Shown here piece after piece: positions 54,262-62,951 of a stretch of DNA of 64,000 bases. Position 1 is the stretch's first letter. Each line of letters opens with the position of its first letter. The notes beneath the pieces are model-generated. The model did not search any database. It was not told the origin of the DNA and was given only the letters and a program-made list of their open reading frames with translations. Where the stretch lies: the NCBI RefSeq assembly GCF_036961565.1, contig NZ_JBAMDD010000011.1, positions 1 through 64,000 of the forward strand, written 5' to 3'. The position numbers were made by a program, and so were the translations under genes. The DNA is from Chitinimonas sp036961565. GTDB taxonomy: Bacteria > Pseudomonadota > Gammaproteobacteria > Burkholderiales > Chitinimonadaceae.

Positions 54262-55329
54262 CTACTCACGCCACCAGGCATCCTCAGCTGGTGGCAGCAA
54301 CATATCGACCTGCTGCCCCATGCGCGGCGTGGTCAAGGCTACCTGCTGCGCCTGGGCCAGGGCGCTGATGCGCTCGAAAGGCTCGTGCCAGGCATGCAGC
54401 GACAGGTCGAACGTGCCGTTGTGTATGGGCAGCAGCCACTTGCCCCGCAAATCCAGGTGCGCCTGCAGGGATTGCTCGGGCAGCATGTGGATATCGGCCC
54501 ATTGCTCGTTGTAGGCGCCCGTTTCCATCAGGGTCAGGTCAAACGGGCCATACTTGTCGCCTATGGCCTTGAAGCCGGCATGGTAGCCGGTGTCGCCGCT
54601 GAAGTAGAGCTTGAGCCCTGGCGCGGCAATCACCCATGATGCCCACAGGGTGCTGTTGCGGTCACTCAGGCTGCGGCCGGAAAAATGCTGCGCCGGCGTC
54701 GCGGCCAGCATCACCCCGCCTACCCGTGTCTCCTGCCACCAGTCCAGCTGCTGCACCTTGGCAGCCGGCACACCCCAGGCCACCAGGCGGTCGCCCACAC
54801 CCAGCGGGGTATAGAAGCGCTCCACCTTGGGGATAAGCGCCTGTATGGCCGCGTGGTCCAGGTGATCATAATGGTCATGCGACAGTATCACCCCCTTGAT
54901 CGGCGGCAGCGCCTCTAGGCTGATGGGGGGTTGATGAAAGCGCTTGGGACCCAGCCACTGCAAGGGCGACGCCCGCTCCGAGAATACCGGGTCGGTCAGC
55001 CAAAACGCCCCCTCCAGCTTCAGCAGCATGGTGGAATGCCCCAGACGATAGAGGGTGTTGTCAGGTGCGGCCAGCAAATCGGCCTGGCTCAGCGCCATTA
55101 CCGGAATCGCCTTGCGGGGGGTGGTGTCCGGTGCCTTGTCCACCAGCATGCTCCAGGCGGCCCTCAGGGTCTGGCCCAGGCCTGGGCTGGGTGTGGTGGC
55201 GACATTGCGGAAACGGCCTGCTTCAAACTGCGTGGAGCGCGGATAAGCAGGCACGGTGCTGCAGGCATTCAAGGCAAGGTAGGCCATGGCGACGGTCAAT
55301 CCTATCAGGGTCAGACGTAGGGGCTTCAT
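54262..55329 (-). CDS. metallo-beta-lactamase-fold lipoprotein (UlaG/NAPE-PLD-like)
   Basis: Hydrolase of 355 residues with a lipoprotein-type signal (ALNACS, residues 19-24). The zinc motif SHDHYDHLDH (about residues 150-159) is complete; other ligands are in AQHFSGRS (His), FSGDTGYHAGF (Asp) and PIHNGTFDL (His). DPVFSERASP and the GP-KRFHQPP segment are typical of NAPE-PLD/UlaG-like members, which may cleave phosphodiesters or lactones. It is divergent from tetR with two palindromic operators in between, so it is probably repressed by that regulator. Confidence 0.87.
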   Translation of the reverse strand: MKPLRLTLIGLTVAMAYLALNACSTVPAYPRSTQFEAGRFRNVATTPSPGLGQTLRAAWSMLVDKAPDTTPRKAIPVMALSQADLLAAPDNTLYRLGHSTMLLKLEGAFWLTDPVFSERASPLQWLGPKRFHQPPISLEALPPIKGVILSHDHYDHLDHAAIQALIPKVERFYTPLGVGDRLVAWGVPAAKVQQLDWWQETRVGGVMLAATPAQHFSGRSLSDRNSTLWASWVIAAPGLKLYFSGDTGYHAGFKAIGDKYGPFDLTLMETGAYNEQWADIHMLPEQSLQAHLDLRGKWLLPIHNGTFDLSLHAWHEPFERISALAQAQQVALTTPRMGQQVDMLLPPAEDAWWRE

Positions 55330-55370
55330 CGGGTTCTCCGGAACAGGTCCTCTGCCCCTTCGAGATAAAT

Positions 55371-55421
55371 TACACTACACAGTGTAGTTTTATGCAAGAG
55401 AAAAGTACACTCATCAGTGTA
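55371..55421. promoter_or_regulatory. twin TetR-type operators
   Basis: Two copies of TACACT-N4-AGTGTA (55371-55386 and 55406-55421), 35 bases centre to centre, in the gap between the divergent metallo-beta-lactamase lipoprotein and tetR genes. The first copy also contains the 15-base perfect palindrome ACTACACAGTGTAGT. Confidence 0.8.
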
Positions 55422-55455
55422 AAATCAGATTCAACCCTCAGGTATCCGCCCAACC

Positions 55456-56082
55456 ATGTCTGAACCACGACGTCTGACTGACCAGAAACGCGCCGCCATC
55501 CTGGCTGCGGCCATTGCCGAGTTCCGCGCCAACGGCTTCCAGAGCACCAGCATGGACAAGATCGCCGCCAGCGCCGATGTCTCCAAGCGTACGGTCTACA
55601 ACCACTTCCCCAGCAAGGAAGAACTGTTCGCTGAAATCCTGCTGCAGCTCTGGCAGCGCAGCCTGGCCCGGCGTGACCTACCCTATCGCGCCGACCTATC
55701 CCTGCGCGAACAATTGCTGGCCCTGGTGGCGCAGAAGCTGGACATGCTGGACGACGACAATTTTCTCGACCTGGCCCGCGTCGCCATCGCCGAGACCATA
55801 CATACGCCCGAGCGGGCGCAGGCCATGGTGGCCAGGATGGGCGAGCGGGAAGAAGGCCTGACCACCTGGCTCAGGGCCGCCCAGGCCGACGGCAGGCTCA
55901 GGCCGCACGACCCGGCTTTCGCTACCCACCAGTTGTATGGCTTACTCAAGGCGTTTGCCTTCTGGCCCCAGGTCACCATGGGCCAGCCCCGCCCCACGGC
56001 CGAGGCAAGGCAGCACATCATGACCACCACGGTAGACATGTTCCTGGGCTACTACGCCCAGCACTCCCCCACGGAGGCCTAG
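55456..56082 (+). CDS. TetR/AcrR family repressor
   Basis: Regulator of 208 residues. The N-terminal helix-turn-helix (about 12-58) reads ILAAAIAEFRANGFQSTSMDKIAASADVSKRTVYNHFPSKEELF, the standard TetR pattern. The C-terminal half is a helical ligand-binding and dimer domain. Directly followed (three bases) by the SMR efflux gene and preceded by twin operators, so it likely represses itself, the efflux gene and the divergent lipoprotein gene. The ligand is unknown; a cationic or lipophilic compound fits the target genes. Confidence 0.92.
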   Translation: MSEPRRLTDQKRAAILAAAIAEFRANGFQSTSMDKIAASADVSKRTVYNHFPSKEELFAEILLQLWQRSLARRDLPYRADLSLREQLLALVAQKLDMLDDDNFLDLARVAIAETIHTPERAQAMVARMGEREEGLTTWLRAAQADGRLRPHDPAFATHQLYGLLKAFAFWPQVTMGQPRPTAEARQHIMTTTVDMFLGYYAQHSPTEA

Positions 56083-56085
56083 CCC

Positions 56086-56418
56086 ATGCAGAACTGGCTC
56101 TTTCTCGCCATCGCCATCGTCGCCGAGGTCATTGCCACCTCGGCCCTCAAATCCAGCGATGGCCTCACCCGGCTGTGGCCCTCCCTGCTTACCCTGGGCG
56201 GCTACAGCATTGCCTTCTATTTCCTGTCGCTCACCCTGCGCACCATACCCATGGGCACCGCCTACGCCATCTGGTCAGGCGCCGGCATCGTCCTGATTGC
56301 CCTGATCGCTTGGCTGCTGCACGGCCAGAAACTGGACGCACCCGCCCTGCTGGGCATGGCCCTGATTATCGCCGGGGTAGTCGTCATCAATCTCTACTCC
56401 AAGGCGGCGGCGCATTGA
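56086..56418 (+). CDS. SMR family multidrug efflux protein (EmrE/QacE type)
   Basis: Inner-membrane protein of 110 residues with four helices. The essential Glu14 is present in AIVAEVIATSALKSSDG, as are the WSGAGIVLIALIAW (residues about 63-76) and GMALIIAGVVVINL signatures. It works as an antiparallel dimer exchanging protons for cationic compounds. Co-transcribed with tetR. Gdx-type guanidinium exporters share the fold, but the TSALKSSDGLTR segment is closer to EmrE/QacE. Confidence 0.9.
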   Translation: MQNWLFLAIAIVAEVIATSALKSSDGLTRLWPSLLTLGGYSIAFYFLSLTLRTIPMGTAYAIWSGAGIVLIALIAWLLHGQKLDAPALLGMALIIAGVVVINLYSKAAAH

Positions 56419-56512
56419 GGCACGCTGGAGGTAGCATCGAACTAGGCGCACCAAGCCCATCAGTCAAACCAACGCATTAACACAGACGTCAGGCGGCAAG
56501 GAAGAAGAACTT

Positions 56513-56800
56513 ATGGATGCAGTCGATCGAGATCGGAAGAAAGCATGGAAGCTGCAACAGCGAAAACTGGCGCAGCAGGCTTTCCCCATAGCCGACTCAC
56601 TGCTGGAATCGATGTTTGAGGCAGTGGACGCAAAAGTTGAGGCGGTGGGATGCAATCACACCTTACGCTTTACTGAGTCTTGGATCGCAGAGAACCGGCA
56701 GCCAGCAGAATCCATTCTTGACTGGCTAAACGAACACGGTGGTTTTTGCGATTGTGAAGTGCTGACCAATACTGCAGACCATTGGGAACAGAATCGCTGA
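56513..56800 (+). CDS. DUF2695 protein
   Basis: A small protein of 95 residues. The C-terminal half has the DUF2695 pattern: CNHTLRFTESWIAEN followed by ILDWLNEHGGFCDCEVLTN, with the CDCE motif as a possible metal site. The N-terminal half is helical and charged. Function unknown. The stop codon lies in an 8-bp inverted repeat (CGCTGACG / CGTCAGCG, 56795-56802 and 56823-56830). The start ATG lies in a short AT-rich stretch 94 bases after the efflux gene. Confidence 0.75.
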   Translation: MDAVDRDRKKAWKLQQRKLAQQAFPIADSLLESMFEAVDAKVEAVGCNHTLRFTESWIAENRQPAESILDWLNEHGGFCDCEVLTNTADHWEQNR

Positions 56801-57068
56801 CGCTTTCTAGCCCAACGAGTTACGTCAGCGGACTGCCTTCGGCAGCCGCTGAATCCGAACATAGCAGCATCAGGGGAATACCCCCGGCCAACCTACTCGT
56901 CACCCTGACGGCTTTGCGCCACATCTATAGAACGGCCAACAAAACCCTTCCACCTATGTTGCGCGAGCTTACCAGACCTATGTGCTTCTGTTGCACGTGC
57001 CTAGCCAGAATCGGGACACTGGATTACAGGGGTGACTTTATGCCACGCGACGTCGCTTCTGTGCAGCC

Positions 57069-58007
57069 TTAGCGGGCAATCCGCCAAGCCAGCCGCGCCG
57101 CCACCTTAGCCGTGACACCATCACGGTCGAAGGCCGGGTTCAGCTCGGCGATATCCGCCAACATCAGCTTGCCCGTGGCCTTGGCGGCATCGATCAGGGC
57201 CTCGACCACCGGCAGCTCCACGCCATAGGCTGCCGGCGCCGAAACGCCGGGCGCCACACTGCCCGGCAGGACATCAAGGCAGACAGTCAGGTACAGCCAG
57301 TCCACCTCGTCGGCAAAGAAGGCCAGGGTATCGAGCAAGTCTTCCATCTTGTCGCGGGTACACTCCTCGTCGCCGCGCCACTGCACGCCCAGCTCGCGGG
57401 CACGGTGGAACAGGGCCTCGGTATTGCCTGGCTCCGAGATGCCATAGACCAGGTAGTTGAACGACATCCGGTTGGCCGCGCAGGCCTCGGCAATCTGCCG
57501 GAACGGCGTGCCGGAGCTCCCGCGCTCGCCTGCCCGTAGATCGAAATGGGCATCGAGATTGATGATGCCTATACGCGGCGGCCTGCCTTGCAGCTCGGCG
57601 TGACGTGCCAGGCCGAGGAAGCTGCCATAGGCAATTTCGTGTCCACCGCCCAGCACTAAGGGGAAATGCCCGCGCTGCAGCAGATGGGTTACCTGCCTGC
57701 CCAGCTCCTGCTGGGCCTCTTCCAGTGCATCGCCCACGCAGCGCACATTGCCCGCATCGTAGATATGCCCCTCATGGTGCCAGGCCAGGTTGGCGAGCGC
57801 CTTGCGCAGGGCCAGCGGCCCCTCCTCGGCACCGGGCCGGCCGTGATTGCGCTGCACCCCGGCGTGGCAGGCAAAGCCCAACAATGCTGTACCGGGGGGC
57901 GCATCATCATGAAAGGCCTGCAGGCACTCATGCCAGCGGCGGGCCAGCGGGCCTTCTTCGGTATCCACCCTGCCCTGCCACACGCTCATGTCGGCTACGG
58001 AAAACAT
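57069..58007 (-). CDS. hutG: formimidoylglutamase
   Basis: Manganese enzyme of 312 residues in the ureohydrolase (arginase) family; it splits N-formimino-L-glutamate to glutamate and formamide, the last step of this hut pathway. Metal ligands: LGGGHEIAYG (His), INLDAHFDLR (Asp, His, Asp) and CLDVLPGSVAPGVSAP (Asp). The size and the GVQRNHGRPGAEEGP segment are HutG-like. It is the last gene of the hut operon, with an unexpected membrane-protein gene between it and hutI. Confidence 0.94.
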   Translation of the reverse strand: MFSVADMSVWQGRVDTEEGPLARRWHECLQAFHDDAPPGTALLGFACHAGVQRNHGRPGAEEGPLALRKALANLAWHHEGHIYDAGNVRCVGDALEEAQQELGRQVTHLLQRGHFPLVLGGGHEIAYGSFLGLARHAELQGRPPRIGIINLDAHFDLRAGERGSSGTPFRQIAEACAANRMSFNYLVYGISEPGNTEALFHRARELGVQWRGDEECTRDKMEDLLDTLAFFADEVDWLYLTVCLDVLPGSVAPGVSAPAAYGVELPVVEALIDAAKATGKLMLADIAELNPAFDRDGVTAKVAARLAWRIAR

Positions 58008-58022
58008 GCTGTCTCTTTCTAT

Positions 58023-58541
58023 CTATTCGGTTTCAATTACGCCGCCAGGGCCAATCATTGTGCCCCGCCGCATGGACCAGCCGGCAATAGGCAAATCCCA
58101 CTTAATACGCTGATACAACGCACGGCATGAACGGCTTGTGCCCAGAAACAGACCGTCGGACCGTGCATCAGGAACATTGAAGACAACACCGACAGCGTCC
58201 TTATCCTCGAATGCACTGTAGGTGTCGAATGTCGCCCGATTGGATATGGTAGTGCGCCAGTAAGGCAGACCATAGAAAGCGCTGTAGCAGCGGACGCCTG
58301 AAGGGCCGATTTGCAGCAGCTTCATCCAAGCCAGCGGATTCAATAGCACCAGTGCGGTCGGCACGCTCCACCTGGCTAAACCTTCCATCACACCAGGGAA
58401 GACAAAGCTCAGCGGAACTAAGATCAAGGGCGCGAAGATCAGCACCGTCAAGGCACTTATGGCTGCGAGCGAATCCGCTACGACATACCACACCCCCTTC
58501 CCACGCTGCTCACGCCACCACCAAGAATAGAAATATGACAT
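58023..58541 (-). CDS. hypothetical membrane protein inside the hut operon
   Basis: Protein of 172 residues, not a known hut component. It begins MSYFYSWWWREQRGKG, followed by two hydrophobic segments (about 20-52 and 60-80) and a soluble tail of about 95 residues with VGVVFNVPDARSD and MRRGTMIGPGGVIETE. The start is four bases after hutI and the stop 15 bases before hutG, so it is read with the operon. It has lower GC content than its neighbours, suggesting later insertion. Function unknown. Confidence 0.6.
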   Translation of the reverse strand: MSYFYSWWWREQRGKGVWYVVADSLAAISALTVLIFAPLILVPLSFVFPGVMEGLARWSVPTALVLLNPLAWMKLLQIGPSGVRCYSAFYGLPYWRTTISNRATFDTYSAFEDKDAVGVVFNVPDARSDGLFLGTSRSCRALYQRIKWDLPIAGWSMRRGTMIGPGGVIETE

Positions 58542-58545
58542 AACG

Positions 58546-59751
58546 TCAGGCAGCGTAACGCCCACCCACCCAACGCCCCAGCAGCGGCTCGCCGCCCAGC
58601 CAATAGCATAGCTCGGCCGGCCGATTGATTTGCCATAGTGCCAGGTCGGCGCGCTTGCCGATTTCCAGTGTGCCGGTCTGCTGCTGCAGGCCCAGTGCCT
58701 GGGCTGCATGGCGTGTCATGCCGGCCAGAGCCTCGGCCGGGGTGAGGCGGAACAGCGTGCAAGCCATGTTCAGCGCCAACAGTGGGCTGGAAGCCGGTGC
58801 CGTACCAGGGTTGCAGTCGGTAGAGACCGCCATGGGCACACCTGCCGCCCGCAGGGCAGCGATAGGTGGCAGCTTGGTCTCGCGCAGGCAGTAGAAGGCA
58901 ATGGGTAGTAGCACGGCGACCGTGCCATGCTGCGCCATGGCGGCAATGGTCTGCTCATCCAGCCATTCCAGATGGTCGGCCGACAGCCCGTCATGCTGGG
59001 CAGTCAGCAGCGCCCCGCCCGAGTCGGACAACTGCTCGGCATGCAACTTGACCGGCAGCCCCAGCGCCTCGGCCGCCTGGAACAGGCGCGCCACCTGATC
59101 GCGGCTGAAGCCTATCTGCTCGCAGAAGGCATCAACGGCATCGATCAGCCCTTCTTCCGCCAGCGGCTTGAGCCAGGCAATACAGGCATCGATATAGTCA
59201 TCCGGCCGGCCCTGGAATTCTGGCGGCAGCGCATGGGCCGCCAGATAGGTGGCCTGCACGCCCACTCGCCGCTGCTGGCCCAGCCGCCGCGCCACCCGCA
59301 ACATCTTGCGCTCGCTGTCGAAATCCAGACCATAGCCCGACTTGACTTCCACGGTGGTCAGCCCCTCGCGCAGCATGCCATCCAACCGCCGCAGCGCCTG
59401 CGCTAGCAATTCATCCTCGCTGGCCGCACGGGTGGCCGCCACCGACGAGCGTATGCCGCCACCGGCCCGGGCGATCTCCTCGTAGCTGGCGCCATTGAGC
59501 CGCAGCTCGAACTCGTGCGAACGGTCTCCGCCAAATACCAGGTGGGTGTGGCAGTCGATCAGCCCAGGTGTAAGCCAGCCTCCCTGCCCGTCCACCTCTT
59601 CCAGCTCACCCTGGCCGGCAGGGATATCCTGCTCCGCCCCCAGCCAGGCGATGCGGCCATCGCGTACCAGCAGGGCGGCATCATGCAGCTCGCCGTAGCC
59701 GGCGGGCTGGGCCAAGGTGGCAAGGTGGGTGTGGCGTATCAGCAGGTTCAT
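58546..59751 (-). CDS. hutI: imidazolonepropionase
   Basis: Amidohydrolase of 401 residues that opens the imidazolone ring to formiminoglutamate. Metal site CHTHLVFGGDRSHEFELRL near residue 66, VEVKSGYGLD, KLHAEQLSDSGG (metal His), SADHLEW and the Asp in AVSTDCNPGTAP are all in place. Preceded by a 129-base gap holding a strong hairpin behind hutU. Confidence 0.95.
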   Translation of the reverse strand: MNLLIRHTHLATLAQPAGYGELHDAALLVRDGRIAWLGAEQDIPAGQGELEEVDGQGGWLTPGLIDCHTHLVFGGDRSHEFELRLNGASYEEIARAGGGIRSSVAATRAASEDELLAQALRRLDGMLREGLTTVEVKSGYGLDFDSERKMLRVARRLGQQRRVGVQATYLAAHALPPEFQGRPDDYIDACIAWLKPLAEEGLIDAVDAFCEQIGFSRDQVARLFQAAEALGLPVKLHAEQLSDSGGALLTAQHDGLSADHLEWLDEQTIAAMAQHGTVAVLLPIAFYCLRETKLPPIAALRAAGVPMAVSTDCNPGTAPASSPLLALNMACTLFRLTPAEALAGMTRHAAQALGLQQQTGTLEIGKRADLALWQINRPAELCYWLGGEPLLGRWVGGRYAA

Positions 59752-59801
59752 GGCTTTGGCGTTGTCTGCAGACCCAGATTTCAGGCCAGGTGTTCAATGG
59801 G

Positions 59802-59833
59802 CCGTGCCGCCGGGCAATCGCGCGGCGGCACGG
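59802..59833. other. hairpin between hutU and hutI
   Basis: Perfect 11-bp inverted repeat CCGTGCCGCCG / CGGCGGCACGG with a ten-base loop and no T run. It is likely an RNA stability or processing element inside the hut transcript, giving different amounts of HutU and HutI. Confidence 0.5.
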
Positions 59834-59880
59834 GTAGGTAGCAGGGTGGGCTGCCGTCTTGTCGCCGGCACCCCGCCTGA

Positions 59881-61554
59881 TCAGCGACCCAGCATGGGCA
59901 GGTTCAGCCCCTGCTCACGGGCACAGGTCTGTGCAATCTCATAGCCGGCATCGGCATGGCGCATCACGCCGGTGCCCGGGTCGTTCCACAGCACCCGTTC
60001 GATACGCTTGGCGGCAGCATCACTGCCATCACAGACGATAACCACGCCGGAATGCTGCGAATAGCCCATGCCCACGCCACCGCCGTGGTGCAGGGACACC
60101 CAGGTCGCGCCGCCAGCCGTGTTCAGCAGGGCATTGAGCAGGGGCCAGTCCGAGACGGCATCGCTGCCGTCGCGCATGGCCTCGGTTTCGCGGTTCGGTG
60201 AGGCCACCGAGCCCGAGTCGAGGTGGTCGCGGCCGATGACCACAGGGGCCTTCAGCTCGCCCGTCCTGACCATCTCGTTGAAGGCCAGCCCCAGACGATG
60301 CCGGTCGCCCAGGCCCACCCAGCAGATACGTGCCGGCAAGCCCTGGAAGGCAATACGCTCGCGCGCCATGTCCAGCCAGTTGTGCAGGTGCGGGTCGTCG
60401 GGTATCAGTTCCTTGACCTTGGCATCGGTCTTGTAGATGTCCTCTGGGTCGCCCGACAGCGCCACCCAGCGGAAGGGGCCTACGCCCTTGCAGAACAGGG
60501 GGCGGATATAGGCCGGCACAAAGCCGGGGAAATCGAAGGCATTGCTGACGCCCTGGTCCAGCGCCACCTGGCGGATATTGTTGCCGTAGTCGAGGGTGGC
60601 CGCACCGCGTGCTTGCAGGTCCAACATGGCTTGCACATGCACGGCCATGGAGCGGCTGGCCGCCTCCACCACGCTCTGGGGTGCCGACTTCTGCTTGTCG
60701 CGCCACTCCGCCACGCTCCAGCCTTGCGGCAGATAGCCATGCACCGGGTCATGGGCCGAGGTCTGGTCGGTCACCACATCGGGGGTGATGCCACGCCGCA
60801 CCAGCTCGCCAAACACATCGGCAGCATTGCCCAGCAGGCCCACCGATACCGGCTTGCCTTCGGCACGGGCGGCATCCAGCATGGCCAGCGCCTCGTCCAG
60901 GGTATGGGCCTTCTTGTCCACATAGCGGGTCTTCAGGCGGAAATCGATGCGGGTCTCGTCGCACTCCACCGCAATCATGGAGAAGCCCGCCATGGTGGCG
61001 GCCAGCGGCTGGGCACCGCCCATGCCCCCCAGGCCACCGGTCAGTATCCAGCGGCCTGCCGGCTTGCCATCAAAATGCTGGTTGGCCACCGCGTAGAAAG
61101 TCTCGTAGGTCCCCTGCACAATGCCCTGGGTACCGATGTAGATCCACGAGCCGGCCGTCATCTGGCCATACATCATCAAGCCCTTCTTATCGAGCTCGTT
61201 GAAATGGTCCCAGTTGGCCCAGGCCGGCACCAGATTGGAGTTGGCCAGCAGCACGCGCGGCGCGTCGGCATGGGTACGGAACACCCCCACCGGCTTGCCG
61301 CTCTGTATCAGCAGTGTCTCATCGTCGTTCAGGGTCTTGAGCGTATCCAGTATGCGGTCATAGCAGGCCCAATCGCGCGCCGCCCGACCTATGCCGCCAT
61401 AGACCACCAGTGAGGTCGGGTGCTCCGCTACCTCGGCATCCAGATTGTTCTGGATCATGCGGAAGGCAGCCTCGGTCAGCCAGCTCTTGCAGCTCAGCTC
61501 GCTGCCGCGCGGGGCGCGGATAACGCGGCTGGGGTCGATGCGGGGATCGGTCAT
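59881..61554 (-). CDS. hutU: urocanate hydratase
   Basis: Cytoplasmic enzyme of 557 residues using tightly bound NAD+ as an electrophile to hydrate urocanate. NAD-binding motif LTGGLGGMGGAQPLA (about residues 170-184), MAGFSMIAVECDETRIDFR, QTSAHDPVHGYLP with the catalytic Asp and His, and LHHGGGVGMGYSQHSG near the C-terminus. GGAG stands before the ATG. Second catabolic enzyme of the operon. Confidence 0.97.
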   Translation of the reverse strand: MTDPRIDPSRVIRAPRGSELSCKSWLTEAAFRMIQNNLDAEVAEHPTSLVVYGGIGRAARDWACYDRILDTLKTLNDDETLLIQSGKPVGVFRTHADAPRVLLANSNLVPAWANWDHFNELDKKGLMMYGQMTAGSWIYIGTQGIVQGTYETFYAVANQHFDGKPAGRWILTGGLGGMGGAQPLAATMAGFSMIAVECDETRIDFRLKTRYVDKKAHTLDEALAMLDAARAEGKPVSVGLLGNAADVFGELVRRGITPDVVTDQTSAHDPVHGYLPQGWSVAEWRDKQKSAPQSVVEAASRSMAVHVQAMLDLQARGAATLDYGNNIRQVALDQGVSNAFDFPGFVPAYIRPLFCKGVGPFRWVALSGDPEDIYKTDAKVKELIPDDPHLHNWLDMARERIAFQGLPARICWVGLGDRHRLGLAFNEMVRTGELKAPVVIGRDHLDSGSVASPNRETEAMRDGSDAVSDWPLLNALLNTAGGATWVSLHHGGGVGMGYSQHSGVVIVCDGSDAAAKRIERVLWNDPGTGVMRHADAGYEIAQTCAREQGLNLPMLGR

Positions 61555-61586
61555 GGTGGTCTCCTGTCGGGGAAGGGTAGATCGAA

Positions 61587-62090
61587 TCAGGCTGCGCCGG
61601 GGCCGAGGTCCAGGCGCAGAAAATCGGTGGTTGGATGCTTGGGATTGGCACCGTCGAAGCGCCAGCCATGCCGACGGTAGAAGGCCAGAGCAGGGAGGTT
61701 ATGCCTGTCCACGCTGAGTCGCGCGGTATGGCAGCCATGGCGCCGCAGATAGTCGACAGCATAGTCGTGTAGCTGCCCACCCAAGCCTTGATGGCGCCTG
61801 GCCGGCAGCAGGTAGAACAGATGCACATAGCCGTGCCCAGGCAGCTCAGGCTCGTGCCTGACCTCAAGCTGGCCGACGATCTCGTCCCCCAGCCAGGCAT
61901 GCATATAGCCATCCGGGTAGTCGGCGCAACGCTGCGCCAACCTGGCCCGGTACAGTTCGCCTGCGGGCCCGGCATCGTGGTCGAACGACTCGGTGGTACC
62001 AAACGATACCCGATAGGAATCCCGCCGCATGGCATAGGCCTCGGCAAAATCATCGGCCAGCTGGATGGGGGCAAGGCGCAGAGGCATCAT
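61587..62090 (-). CDS. GNAT family N-acetyltransferase in the hut operon
   Basis: Acetyltransferase of 167 residues. The acetyl-CoA loop is RRHQGLGGQLHDYAVDYLRRHG (about 100-120) and the C-terminal part is LPALAFYRRHGW. The target is unknown. Between hutC (8-base gap) and hutU (32-base gap), it is co-transcribed with histidine degradation; possible roles are acetylation of histidine or urocanate derivatives or of a hut protein. Confidence 0.82.
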   Translation of the reverse strand: MMPLRLAPIQLADDFAEAYAMRRDSYRVSFGTTESFDHDAGPAGELYRARLAQRCADYPDGYMHAWLGDEIVGQLEVRHEPELPGHGYVHLFYLLPARRHQGLGGQLHDYAVDYLRRHGCHTARLSVDRHNLPALAFYRRHGWRFDGANPKHPTTDFLRLDLGPGAA

Positions 62091-62098
62091 GGCCAGCC

Positions 62099-62794
62099 CT
62101 AGAAATGCCCGCTGAACTGATAGCGGCCGGCCGGGTGGTACAGGTTGGCCACGCTGGCCACCAGGCCACTGGAGTAGGTGCGGCGATGCAGCACCAAACA
62201 GGGCTCGTCCTTGTCCATGGCCAGCCTAGCCTTGGCGGTACGATCCGGCCGGCGAGCCTCGATACGGTATTCCACCCGTGACAGGGGCGCGGCACGGGTC
62301 AGGTATTCATTGGGGGTGATGCGGCTGTAATCCTGCTTGAGGTAGTCCGGCGCCAGCTGCGGATTGGCCCAGCGTTCCTCCAGCTGGATAGGCAGCCCGT
62401 TCTCGCGATGCAGTATCAGCGAATAGAACAGCGGCGCCCCCACCTGCAGACCCATCTCGGCGGCCAGCGTGGTATCGGCCTTGACGGCCTGCAGCTTCAG
62501 CAGCTCGGCCGTATGCTCATGCCCACGTGCGCGGATTTCCTCGGCGATGCTCTTGATATCGACCAGCGTGCTCTGGTACTTGGTGGCGGCCACAAAGGTG
62601 CCCGCCCCTTGGCTACGGGTCAGCACCCCTTCGGCCGCCAGCTCGCGCACGGCGCGGTTGACTGTCATGCGGGCCACATCGAAGCGCTTGACCAGCTCGT
62701 TCTCGCTGGGCACCTGGTCACCTGCACGCCAGCGGCCTGCCTGTATCTCGCTCAGCAGGTAGTCCTTGATCTGTTGGTAGGCCGGTGTGCTCAT
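62099..62794 (-). CDS. hutC: histidine utilization repressor (GntR/HutC)
   Basis: Transcription factor of 231 residues. The winged helix at residues 5-70 reads YQQIKDYLLSEIQAGRWRAGDQVPSENELVKRFDVARMTVNRAVRELAAEGVLTRSQGAGTFVA; the C-terminal UTRA domain (about 90-230) binds urocanate, the inducer. Its place inside the operon after hutH agrees with autoregulated hut systems. GAGGTGAG precedes the ATG. A HutC operator should lie upstream of hutH, outside the window. Confidence 0.93.
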   Translation of the reverse strand: MSTPAYQQIKDYLLSEIQAGRWRAGDQVPSENELVKRFDVARMTVNRAVRELAAEGVLTRSQGAGTFVAATKYQSTLVDIKSIAEEIRARGHEHTAELLKLQAVKADTTLAAEMGLQVGAPLFYSLILHRENGLPIQLEERWANPQLAPDYLKQDYSRITPNEYLTRAAPLSRVEYRIEARRPDRTAKARLAMDKDEPCLVLHRRTYSSGLVASVANLYHPAGRYQFSGHF

Positions 62795-62951
62795 TTTCTT
62801 CTCACCTCAGAGCCCGTCATGGGCTCCAGTCATCGCTGCTTGTAGCGCATTCCACGGGTGCCAGGGCAGACCCTTAGCCTCAAGATTGCCTGCCCCAGCA
62901 AGCCCCGTGATTGTATCCACGCACCGCCGACTAGGCGCGTGGCACGCCGTC

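Noticed and set aside
56795..56830. 8-bp inverted repeat at the end of the DUF2695 gene as terminator
   Set aside because: Loop of 20 bases and no T run.
62795..62951. HutC operator between hutH and hutC
   Set aside because: No palindrome of the known hut type could be found; the operator is probably upstream of hutH, outside the window.
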